Source: Flavobacteriaceae bacterium | GTDB lineage: Bacteria; Bacteroidota; Bacteroidia; Flavobacteriales; Flavobacteriaceae | Assembly: GCA_018674025.1 (NCBI GenBank) | Contig: JABHBC010000195.1 | Location: forward strand, 1-16,266 | DNA: 16,266 bases | Reading direction: 5' to 3' | Part shown: one piece after another, positions 7,970 through 15,180 of the stretch | Layout: the number at the start of each line of letters is the position of its first letter | Numbering within the stretch: the stretch's first letter is position 1 | Translations under genes and position numbers: made by a program | The notes under the pieces: generated by a model | Databases searched by the model: none | Seen by the model: the letters and a program-made list of their open reading frames with translations, nothing else | Told to the model about the DNA's origin: nothing

Positions 7970-8920
7970 ATGAAAGTATTAGCAAACGATGGTATTTCAA
8001 ACAGTGGAGTAGAAAAATTATTAAATAACGGGATTGACATTAAAACTATAACTGTAGAGCAGGGTCAATTAATTGATTATATAAATAAAAATGAAATTAC
8101 AGTTTTACTAGTAAGAAGTGCAACAAAAGTCAGAAAAGATATTATTGATAATTGTCCTGGCTTAAAAATAATTGGAAGAGGTGGTGTAGGAATGGACAAT
8201 ATAGATGTTGAGTATGCTAAAGAAAAAGGGGTTAAAGTAATTAACACCCCAGCAGCCTCATCTGGTTCCGTTGCAGAACTAGTGATTGCTCACCTATACA
8301 CTTGTGCAAGATTTTTACATGTTTCAAATAGAAATATGCCTTTAGAGGGTGATTCTAATTTTAAAAAACTTAAAAAAGCTTTTGCTAAAGGAGTTGAATT
8401 AAGGGGTAAAACTTTAGGAATTATTGGATTTGGTAGAATTGGCCAGGAAGTAGCAAAAATTGGACTTGGTATTGGAATGAATGTTATTTATTATGATTTA
8501 CACAATGATAAAGTCAATTTAAAATTAGAATTTTTTGACAGACAGATTTTAAATTTTAAGCTTGAAAAGTCTAGTTTTAATGAAGTTTTAAGTAAATCAG
8601 ATTTTATTACATTACATGTTCCAGCTCAAAAAGAATATGTTATTGGGAATAAAGAGTTTGATTTAATGAAAGACGGCATAGGACTTATTAATGCAGCGAG
8701 AGGTGGAGTTCTTGATGAAGTGGCTCTAGATAAAAACATAAGTGATGGTAAAGTCTCTTTTGCTGCACTAGATACATTTGAAAATGAACCTAATCCAGAA
8801 ATTAAACTTTTAATGAATCCAAAGATATCTTTAACTCCACATATAGGTGCAGCGACTAATGAAGCTCAAGATAGAATTGGCATAGAACTTGCAGATCAAA
8901 TTATTGAAATTTTAAAATAA
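7970..8920 (+). CDS. serA: D-3-phosphoglycerate dehydrogenase, short form
   Basis: An NAD-dependent D-2-hydroxyacid dehydrogenase of 316 aa. Next to serC, its likely reaction is oxidation of 3-phosphoglycerate to 3-phosphohydroxypyruvate. The dinucleotide fold is marked by GIIGFGRIGQ (150-159). The catalytic triad is visible as Arg244 (NAARGG), Glu273 (FENEP) and His291 (TPHIGAAT). The protein ends directly after the substrate/NAD domains, so it has no ACT or ASB regulatory domain and should lack serine feedback through an ACT site. The annotation as PGDH rather than another 2-hydroxyacid dehydrogenase rests largely on context. It lies three bases after serC and four before the next gene. Confidence 0.9.
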   Translation: MKVLANDGISNSGVEKLLNNGIDIKTITVEQGQLIDYINKNEITVLLVRSATKVRKDIIDNCPGLKIIGRGGVGMDNIDVEYAKEKGVKVINTPAASSGSVAELVIAHLYTCARFLHVSNRNMPLEGDSNFKKLKKAFAKGVELRGKTLGIIGFGRIGQEVAKIGLGIGMNVIYYDLHNDKVNLKLEFFDRQILNFKLEKSSFNEVLSKSDFITLHVPAQKEYVIGNKEFDLMKDGIGLINAARGGVLDEVALDKNISDGKVSFAALDTFENEPNPEIKLLMNPKISLTPHIGAATNEAQDRIGIELADQIIEILK

Positions 8921-8924
8921 AATA

Positions 8925-9284
8925 ATGCTCAAAAAAATAAAAAAAAAGTGGGGTATAACTTCCTTTTTTCAAGTAGTAATTATATTTATAGTCTTTGGAG
9001 TGACAGGCTCAGCTTCAACTTTATTTTCTGGACCAGTACTTGAATTTTTAAATATTGGTAAAGGTGATTTTCATCCTATGATATACTGGCCAATGAGATT
9101 ACTAATCTTGTTTCCAATATATCAAGTTTTATTAATTTGGTTTGGATTTGTATTTGGAGTAACTGTTAGTGTTTTGACTTTTCAAAAAGATAAATTCATA
9201 TTTAATTTTTTCTATAAAATGGCAATTAATATGTCTAAAGGTATGCTAAGGTTAATGAGCTTTGGTTATTTATTTAAAAAATAG
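8925..9284 (+). CDS. Small membrane protein, probable DUF6787 family
   Basis: A 119-aa hydrophobic protein of unknown function. It starts with a lysine-rich stretch (LKKIKKKWGI), followed by a hydrophobic segment at about 14-40 and a second, longer one at about 56-88, which suggests two or three membrane passes with a basic cytoplasmic N-terminus. The KKWGI start, the short GxGxxS-like glycine/serine turn and its position after serA match my memory of DUF6787 proteins of flavobacteria. No catalytic motif is visible. It is the last gene of the serC-serA group, and its stop codon directly abuts the stop of msrA on the other strand. Two A-tracts (A7 at 8931-8937 and A9 at 8939-8947) lie in the first codons. 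Confidence 0.75.
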   Translation: MLKKIKKKWGITSFFQVVIIFIVFGVTGSASTLFSGPVLEFLNIGKGDFHPMIYWPMRLLILFPIYQVLLIWFGFVFGVTVSVLTFQKDKFIFNFFYKMAINMSKGMLRLMSFGYLFKK

Positions 9285-9821
9285 TTATTTCAAGATTTCT
9301 TTATTTTGCTCCATTAGTTTCTTTATTTTAGGACTTATTATTGCCGCACAGTATGGTTGATTAGAGTTTAAGTTATAATAATCTTTATGTTCAATTTCTG
9401 CTTTATAAAACCTAGTTAACATATTAATTTCTGTTACAATTGTATCTAAAAATATTTTTTTATCACTTAACTCATTTACATAAATCTTTGCCAATTTTAA
9501 TTCTTCTTCATTAACACAATAAATTGCAGATCTATATTGTGTACCAATATCATTTCCTTGTTTATTTAAAGTTGTAGGATTATGAGTGCTAAAAAATATT
9601 TCTAAGAGTGTTTTATAAGAAATAATTGTCTTATCATATAGAATTTCAACAGCTTCTGCATGACCAGTAATACCTAAACATACTTGTTTGTATTTCGGGT
9701 TAGCAACTCCCCCACCAGTGTAACCTGGATAAACTTCAATTACACCTTTTATTCTAGAGAAAACAGCCTCTGTACACCAAAAACAACCACCTGCGAAGTA
9801 AGCTTTATTTAAATCTTTCAT
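9285..9821 (-). CDS. msrA: Peptide-methionine (S)-S-oxide reductase MsrA
   Basis: Reduces methionine S-sulfoxide in proteins using thioredoxin or similar donors, 178 aa, full length. The nucleophilic cysteine is Cys13 in GGCFWCTEA, and Cys158 in NQPYCAA is a plausible resolving cysteine. Other family marks are GYTGG (33-37), ITGHAEAVEI (51-60) and DIGTQYRSAIY (91-101). There is no fused MsrB domain and no signal peptide, so it should act in the cytoplasm. The gene is convergent with the small membrane protein gene (no intergenic bases) and divergent from the ABC ATPase gene. I found no consensus promoter upstream. Confidence 0.96.
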   Translation of the reverse strand: MKDLNKAYFAGGCFWCTEAVFSRIKGVIEVYPGYTGGGVANPKYKQVCLGITGHAEAVEILYDKTIISYKTLLEIFFSTHNPTTLNKQGNDIGTQYRSAIYCVNEEELKLAKIYVNELSDKKIFLDTIVTEINMLTRFYKAEIEHKDYYNLNSNQPYCAAIISPKIKKLMEQNKEILK

Positions 9822-9829
9822 ATTATAAT

Positions 9830-9863
9830 AATTAATAACTAATTTGTCTAATGATTATTAATT
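9830..9863. repeat. AT-only inverted repeat between msrA and the ABC ATPase gene
   Basis: AATTAATAA at 9830-9838 is the exact reverse complement of TTATTAATT at 9855-9863, with a 16-base spacer. It sits in the divergent intergenic region upstream of both genes and could be an operator or an incidental AT-rich symmetry. No G/C pair supports a strong RNA hairpin. Confidence 0.3.
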
Positions 9864-9894
9864 GGTAATTTCACAATATTATTTATTATTTACA

Positions 9895-10551
9895 ATGATT
9901 AAAACCAAAAATTTAAAAAAAAATTATAATTCACTACAAGTTTTAAAAGGAGTTGATCTAAATATATCAAAATCTGAAATTGTTTCTATTGTTGGTTCAT
10001 CTGGAGCTGGAAAAACATCATTATTGCAAATTTTAGGAACTTTAGATAAACCATCTAACAAAGATTGTAATTTAATTATTGACAATATTGATATCTTGAA
10101 TTTAGATGAAGATGAATTATGTGACTTTAGAAATAGTAAGATTGGTTTTATTTTTCAATTTCATCAATTATTACCTGAATTTACTGCAATTGAAAATGTT
10201 TGTATCCCTGGGTACATAAAAAAAACTAATCAAGTTGATTTACTAAAAAGGGCAAATGAACTGTTGTGTTACCTAAATTTAGAGGAAAAAATTAATAATA
10301 AGCCAAATGAACTTTCTGGTGGTGAACAACAAAGAGTTGCAGTCGCGAGAGCATTAATTAATAATCCACAAATTATATTTGCAGATGAGCCCTCTGGAAA
10401 TCTAGATTCTACTAGTGCTGAAAACCTATACAAACTGTTCTTTGATATTAGGGACAAGTACAATACAACTTTTATTATTGTTACCCATAATCAAAAGTTA
10501 GCAGATTTAGCAGATAGAAAGATTGAAATTATTGATGGTGATATTAATTGA
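9895..10551 (+). CDS. ABC transporter ATP-binding protein, LolD-like
   Basis: A 218-aa nucleotide-binding subunit of the LolD/MacB/FtsE group. Walker A is GSSGAGKT (34-41), the Q-loop glutamine is Gln88, the signature is LSGGEQQ (140-146), Walker B is IIFADEP (160-166) and the switch histidine is His198 (VTHN). The stretch EPSGNLDS after Walker B is typical of LolD-type ATPases. A TTG at 9862 would add 11 residues, but I prefer ATG at 9895 because homologues begin right at the conserved IKTKNLKKxY segment. A LolC/E- or MacB-like permease is not encoded here and should be elsewhere, so lipoprotein release is inferred from family similarity only. The next gene begins two bases after the stop codon. 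Confidence 0.88.
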   Translation: MIKTKNLKKNYNSLQVLKGVDLNISKSEIVSIVGSSGAGKTSLLQILGTLDKPSNKDCNLIIDNIDILNLDEDELCDFRNSKIGFIFQFHQLLPEFTAIENVCIPGYIKKTNQVDLLKRANELLCYLNLEEKINNKPNELSGGEQQRVAVARALINNPQIIFADEPSGNLDSTSAENLYKLFFDIRDKYNTTFIIVTHNQKLADLADRKIEIIDGDIN

Positions 10552-10553
10552 TA

Positions 10554-11330
10554 ATGCTAAGTAGGTTAAATAATACGGAGCTTAAGTCTTTTCTAGATGA
10601 AAAGTATAATCAGTATAATAATTATAAATTTATTAATTCAGACCCTATACAGGTTCCTCACTCATTTTCGTTAAAAGAAGATATTGAAATCTCTGCATTT
10701 TTAACTTCAACTATTTCTTGGGGAAATCGAAAAGTGATTATAAAAAATGCAAAAAAAATGATGTCTTTATTAGATGAATCCCCTTATGATTTCATATTAA
10801 ATCATTCCGAAAAAGATTTAAAATTGTTTACCAACTTTGTTCACCGTACATTTAATTCTAATGACTTAATTTATTTTGTAAAAGCTTTAAATAATATTTA
10901 CTTAAACCATGGTGGATTAGAATCAGTATTTACAAATAATTGTAAGAACAAATCAACTCAAAATTCAATTCATATACTTAAAAGAATTTTTTTTAAATTA
11001 CCTCATGAAAATCGAACAACAAAACATATTGCTGACCCTTATAAAGGATCGTCTGCAAAAAGAATTAATATGTTTTTAAGATGGATGGTTAGATATGATA
11101 ATAATGGTGTTGATTTTGGAATATGGAAAAATATACCTAGAAGTTATTTGTCTATTCCATTAGATGTGCATTCTGGGAATGTAGCGAGAAAATTAGGCTT
11201 ATTGAAAAGAAAACAAAACGATGCAAAGGCACTATTTGAATTAGATAAAAAACTTAGAGAGTTTGACCCTGTAGATCCAGTTAGATATGATTATGCTTTG
11301 TTTGGGTTAGGTGCTTTTGAATCATTTTAG
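10554..11330 (+). CDS. TIGR02757 (DUF2400) family protein
   Basis: A 258-aa protein of the uncharacterised TIGR02757 family, common in Bacteroidota. The C-terminal half has the recognisable pieces KRINMFLRWMVR (169-180), IPLDVHSGNVARKLGL (201-216) and a final YALFGLGAFESF. The LDVHSGNVARKLG stretch resembles the helix-hairpin-helix and Asp region of HhH-GPD DNA glycosylases (compare P-x-D-T-H-V in EndoIII-type enzymes), so a DNA-related role is conceivable, but this is inference. ATG at 10554 is favoured; a TTG at 10548 that overlaps the upstream stop would add only two residues. It is co-transcribed with the ABC ATPase gene. Confidence 0.83.
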   Translation: MLSRLNNTELKSFLDEKYNQYNNYKFINSDPIQVPHSFSLKEDIEISAFLTSTISWGNRKVIIKNAKKMMSLLDESPYDFILNHSEKDLKLFTNFVHRTFNSNDLIYFVKALNNIYLNHGGLESVFTNNCKNKSTQNSIHILKRIFFKLPHENRTTKHIADPYKGSSAKRINMFLRWMVRYDNNGVDFGIWKNIPRSYLSIPLDVHSGNVARKLGLLKRKQNDAKALFELDKKLREFDPVDPVRYDYALFGLGAFESF

Positions 11331-11389
11331 AAGACTTTGTAATTACTTAACTATAAAATCCTTAAATTTATTTAATTAAAACTCACATT

Positions 11390-12877
11390 ATGAAACTATA
11401 TTTAACTTTATTATCATTTATAATTCCTACCCTTATTTATTCTCAAGATTTAAAACTTCCTATTGATACGATTATTACTAGTAATCATACTACAAAGATA
11501 AAAAATGTGTCAGTTGATTATCTTGCGTCTACAGGAACTCAACCAGTTTGGAACTCAAAAGGAGAGGTAATAGCTTCATTATTTTACACTTATTACAAAA
11601 GAACTGATATGAAAAATACTACTGAGAGACCTTTAGTAATTTCTTTTAATGGTGGTCCTGGTTCTGCATCAGTATGGATGCATATTGCTTACACTGGACC
11701 TAAAATATTAAATATTGACGATGAGGGTTTCCCTGTTCAACCATACGGAGTTAAAGATAATCCCCATTCAATCTTAGATGTAGCTGATATTGTTTTTGTT
11801 AATCCTGTTAATACAGGTTATTCACGAATGATTCCAGATAAAAAAGGTAAAATGCCAGATAAGAGTTTATTTTTTGGGATTAATGCTGACATTAAATATT
11901 TAGCTGGATGGATTAACACCTTCGTTTCAAGGAATAATAGATGGGAATCACCTAAATATATAATTGGTGAAAGTTATGGTGGTACTAGAGTCATGGGTTT
12001 ATCACTAGAGTTGCAAGAAAGACAATGGATGTATCTAAACGGAGTGATTTTGGTTTCTCCAGCTGATTATAAAGTTTATAGTACAGGAGGTGCTGTAGGT
12101 TCAGCGATCAACTTACCATACTATACTGCTGCTGCATGGTATCATAAAGCATTGGATGAAAAATTACAAAACAAAGATTTACTTGATATTTTACCAGAAT
12201 CTGAAGAATTTACTATTAATACATTAATACCAGCTTTAGCAAAAGGAGGATTTATATCAGATAACGAAAGACAAAATATAGCTAAAAAAATGTCTTACTA
12301 TTCTGGATTAAGTGAAAAATCTATTTTACAACATAATTTAGATATTCCTACTAGCTTCTTTTGGAAAGATTTATTAAGAGAAACTAGTGGTTACACTATA
12401 GGTAGATTAGACTCTAGATATCTTGGTCTAGATAAAATGGTAGCAGGTTCTAGACCAGACTCAAATGCTGAGTTAGACTCCTGGGAGCATTCGTTTACCC
12501 CTGCAATCAATCACTATTTAAGAAATAATTTAGGCTTTAAAACAGATTTAAAGTACAATTTGTTTGGCTCAGTTAGACCATGGGATAATAGAAATGACTC
12601 TACAAGAGATGACTTAAGACAGGCAATGGCTCAAAATCCATATCTAAAAGTTTTAGTTCAGTCTGGTTATTATGATGGAGCAACCACCTATTTTCAAGCA
12701 AAATATACAATGTGGCATGTAGATCCTAGCGGTAAAATGAAAGACAGGTTTACCTATAAAGGATATAGAAGTGGTCATATGATGTATTTAAGAGCAGAGG
12801 ATTTAGAATCTTCAAATGAAGATTTAAGGGTGTTTATAAAAAACTCATTGTCAAATGGAAAATCTGCTAAATATTAA
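11390..12877 (+). CDS. Exported S10 family serine carboxypeptidase
   Basis: A 495-aa serine carboxypeptidase-like peptidase (alpha/beta hydrolase fold). Residues 1-18 form a signal peptide with a probable cut before Gln19 (LIYS/QDL), giving an exported mature protein; there is no lipobox and no C-terminal sorting domain. The oxyanion-hole segment is FNGGPGSAS (86-94), the nucleophile is Ser195 in GESYGG, the acid is probably Asp429 (GYYDGAT) and the base His463 (RSGHMMY). It likely trims C-terminal residues from peptides in the periplasm or outside the cell. Its last 23 bases overlap the start of the lipoprotein gene. No consensus promoter was seen in the 59 bases upstream. Confidence 0.93.
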   Translation: MKLYLTLLSFIIPTLIYSQDLKLPIDTIITSNHTTKIKNVSVDYLASTGTQPVWNSKGEVIASLFYTYYKRTDMKNTTERPLVISFNGGPGSASVWMHIAYTGPKILNIDDEGFPVQPYGVKDNPHSILDVADIVFVNPVNTGYSRMIPDKKGKMPDKSLFFGINADIKYLAGWINTFVSRNNRWESPKYIIGESYGGTRVMGLSLELQERQWMYLNGVILVSPADYKVYSTGGAVGSAINLPYYTAAAWYHKALDEKLQNKDLLDILPESEEFTINTLIPALAKGGFISDNERQNIAKKMSYYSGLSEKSILQHNLDIPTSFFWKDLLRETSGYTIGRLDSRYLGLDKMVAGSRPDSNAELDSWEHSFTPAINHYLRNNLGFKTDLKYNLFGSVRPWDNRNDSTRDDLRQAMAQNPYLKVLVQSGYYDGATTYFQAKYTMWHVDPSGKMKDRFTYKGYRSGHMMYLRAEDLESSNEDLRVFIKNSLSNGKSAKY

Positions 12878-14093
12878 AAAATTAATAACATATATACTTT
12901 TATATAGTTTTGTTTTTGGCTGTAATCAATCAACTGAATTATATGATATTAGTCTAACTAAGGACTATCAATCTTCTGAACCAAACCTATATACTTCAAT
13001 AAAAGGTGACACTTATTTAAGTTTTATCTCTTCATCTGAGAATTCAGATATTAGTAAATTATATTTTTCTAAATTAGAATTAGATGAATTGAAATGGAGT
13101 AAACCAACTTTAATTAATAGCTCAAATGATTGGTTTGTTAACTGGGCTGACTTCCCTAGAATCACCACTAATAATCAAAATGGTATTTCTGTACACTATC
13201 TTGAAAAAAGTGGGTTAGATACCTATTCTTATGATATTAAAGTAATGAATTCAAAAGATGATGGAAATAGCTGGAATTATCCTATTAAACTTCATAGTGA
13301 CAATACAAAAACAGAGCATGGATTTGTATCAACTATTAATTATAATAATAATTTTCTGTCTACCTACTTAGATGGAAGACAAAACGAGTTATCAAAGAAA
13401 AACAAAAACCTTAAACCACAAATGACTTTAAGGGCAACCTCATACAACATAGATGGGGTAATACTTATGGACGAATTAATAGATAACAAGGTTTGTGACT
13501 GCTGTCAAACTGATATAGCTTTAACATCAAATAACACGCCAATAACAGTCTATAGGGACCGATCTGATAACGAAACCAGAGATATTTATTATTCATATTT
13601 TAAAAATTCTATATGGTCTACTCCTCAACAAGTAAACGATGATAATTGGATAATTGCTGGATGCCCAGTCAATGGTCCAGCGATTTCAACTTTTGATAAT
13701 TCTTCTTCAGTGGTTTGGTATACAGAAATTGATGGAGAAAGTAAAATAAAAGTTGCATTTACAAATGATATTACAAAAGGCTTTGATGATCCAATTTTAA
13801 TTAACACAAGTGATCCTTTAGGCAGAGTAGATATTGAAATGATTAATGAAAATACCTCAATTATTAGTTTTATGGATTATATAGATGATAAAGCATTTAT
13901 AAAATTACAAAGAGTTGATAGATTTAACGGAGTTAATAAATCAATAATTATTGACGAAATATCAAATACAAGATCTTCTGGTTTTCCAAAAATTAACATA
14001 ATTAATAAAAATAAAACCCTTATATCTTGGACAAATTCTGGCAATAAAAATCATATAAAAACTATTCTAATTAATAATTCAAATTTTGACTAA
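12855..14093 (+). CDS. Lipoprotein with sialidase-like beta-propeller and CxCC motif
   Basis: A 412-aa predicted lipoprotein of unknown function. The N-terminus has a lysine pair, a hydrophobic core and a lipobox ending FVFGC, so Cys23 should be lipidated. A perfect Asp-box (S133-K-D-D-G-N-S-W140) and repeated W-x-x-P strands suggest a sialidase-type beta-propeller. The FRIP motif and the arginine triad of true sialidases are not evident, so sialidase activity is not supported. A cysteine cluster C214-D-C216-C217 precedes RDRSDNETRDIYY, and Cys270 follows in AGCPVNGP; with His156 these could bind a metal or form disulfides. The start ATG lies 23 bases inside the peptidase gene, and the signal peptide supports this start. 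The glycosyltransferase gene overlaps its 3' end by eight bases. Confidence 0.8.
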   Translation: MENLLNIKKLITYILLYSFVFGCNQSTELYDISLTKDYQSSEPNLYTSIKGDTYLSFISSSENSDISKLYFSKLELDELKWSKPTLINSSNDWFVNWADFPRITTNNQNGISVHYLEKSGLDTYSYDIKVMNSKDDGNSWNYPIKLHSDNTKTEHGFVSTINYNNNFLSTYLDGRQNELSKKNKNLKPQMTLRATSYNIDGVILMDELIDNKVCDCCQTDIALTSNNTPITVYRDRSDNETRDIYYSYFKNSIWSTPQQVNDDNWIIAGCPVNGPAISTFDNSSSVVWYTEIDGESKIKVAFTNDITKGFDDPILINTSDPLGRVDIEMINENTSIISFMDYIDDKAFIKLQRVDRFNGVNKSIIIDEISNTRSSGFPKINIINKNKTLISWTNSGNKNHIKTILINNSNFD

Positions 14094-15099
14094 TAGTGAT
14101 CTTATCAGTATTATAACTCCATTTAAAAACTCTTCCCAATTTCTTAATGATTGTTTGAAATCTATTATTAATCAAAGCTATAAGAAATGGGAGTTAATTA
14201 TAATCGATGATTATTCAATTGATGATAGTTTTCAGAAAGTTTATAGTATTTCTCAAAGCGAAAAAAGGATAAAACTTTATAAAAATGAAGGAGAACAAGG
14301 TATAATTAATTGTCTAAGGCTTGGTCTTACTAAATGCTCTGGAAATTACATAACTAGGATGGATAGTGATGACATAATGCACAAAAACAAATTAAATGAA
14401 TTATACAACTTATTAAAGATTAAAGGTAAAGGCTATATTTCAACATCAAAAGTTGAATATTTTTCAAAAAAAGGAGTTGGTGATGGATATAGAAAATATG
14501 AAAATTGGCTTAACAAAATGATGGAGGACAATGATAATTTTAATCATATATATAAAGAATGTGTCATTCCTTCTCCTAATTGGTTGTTACATAAAGATGA
14601 TTTAATTACTTGTGGAGCATTTGATTCAAATATTTATCCAGAAGATTATGACTTAGTATTTAGATTATACAAAAATAAAATAAAAACAATAGCATCAGAA
14701 AATGTACTACATCTATGGAGAGATTATCCTATGAGAACCTCTAGAAATCATTCAAATTACGCCGATAATAGCTTCATAGACTTAAAGTTAAAGTACTTTG
14801 TTGAATTAAGTTATGATATTAATAAAACATTAGTGATTTGGGGAGCTGGAAGAAGAGGAAAGTTAGTTGCAAAAAAGCTTTGTGCATTTAAAATTGATTT
14901 TGTTTGGGTTTGTAATAATCCAAATAAAATTGATCAAGTAATTTACAACAAACAATTAAAAAATGTTGAACATTTAAATAAGTTAAAAAATTTCCAGACT
15001 ATTATTACAGTCGCTAATGATAAATCGCAATTATTAATAAATAATTTTTTTAAATCAAAAGGATTTATAAAAATGAAAGATTATTATTTTTTTTGTTAA
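14086..15099 (+). CDS. Family 2 glycosyltransferase with C-terminal Rossmann-like extension
   Basis: A 337-aa protein with two parts. Residues 6-225 form a GT-A glycosyltransferase: ISIITPFKN at the start, IIIDDYSIDDS (38-48), the metal-binding DSDD at 93-96 and the probable catalytic PEDYDL (185-190). Residues 247-337 begin with TLVIWGAGRRGK (248-259), a glycine-rich beta-alpha-beta start, and continue as a short Rossmann-like domain of unknown role. There is no membrane segment, so it should be cytoplasmic. The start is a TTG at 14086, overlapping the lipoprotein gene by eight bases; no in-frame ATG or GTG exists before the essential ISIITPF strand, the first internal Met being residue 92. 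The sugar donor and acceptor cannot be inferred. It is not the short polyprenol-phosphomannose synthase type. Confidence 0.88.
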   Translation: MTNSDLISIITPFKNSSQFLNDCLKSIINQSYKKWELIIIDDYSIDDSFQKVYSISQSEKRIKLYKNEGEQGIINCLRLGLTKCSGNYITRMDSDDIMHKNKLNELYNLLKIKGKGYISTSKVEYFSKKGVGDGYRKYENWLNKMMEDNDNFNHIYKECVIPSPNWLLHKDDLITCGAFDSNIYPEDYDLVFRLYKNKIKTIASENVLHLWRDYPMRTSRNHSNYADNSFIDLKLKYFVELSYDINKTLVIWGAGRRGKLVAKKLCAFKIDFVWVCNNPNKIDQVIYNKQLKNVEHLNKLKNFQTIITVANDKSQLLINNFFKSKGFIKMKDYYFFC

Positions 15100-15122
15100 T
15101 TATTAAAATAACATTTAGTTTA

Positions 15123-15150
15123 TTGAATTGAAATCCTTTTATTATTTTTG
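15123..15150 (+). promoter_or_regulatory. Predicted promoter for the dihydroorotase-like gene
   Basis: TTG at 15123-15125, a 17-base spacer and TATTTTTG at 15143-15150 fit the Bacteroidota promoter consensus. Initiation near 15156 would leave about 25 bases of leader before the ATG at 15181. The match is exact, but the area is AT-rich, so chance matches are more likely. Confidence 0.5.
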
Positions 15151-15180
15151 TAAAAATTTTCATTTTTAAATACAATATAA

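Noticed and set aside
7744..8040. A minus-strand open frame of 98 codons across the serC-serA junction.
   Set aside because: It is antisense to conserved parts of both genes, with no plausible start signal or domain.
10269..10463. Minus-strand open frame antisense to the ABC ATPase gene; a similar one lies at 13625-13807 under the lipoprotein gene.
   Set aside because: Both are short shadows of conserved coding sequence on the plus strand.
12855..14093. Calling the lipoprotein a functional exo-alpha-sialidase.
   Set aside because: One Asp-box supports a propeller fold only; no FRIP motif or arginine triad was found.
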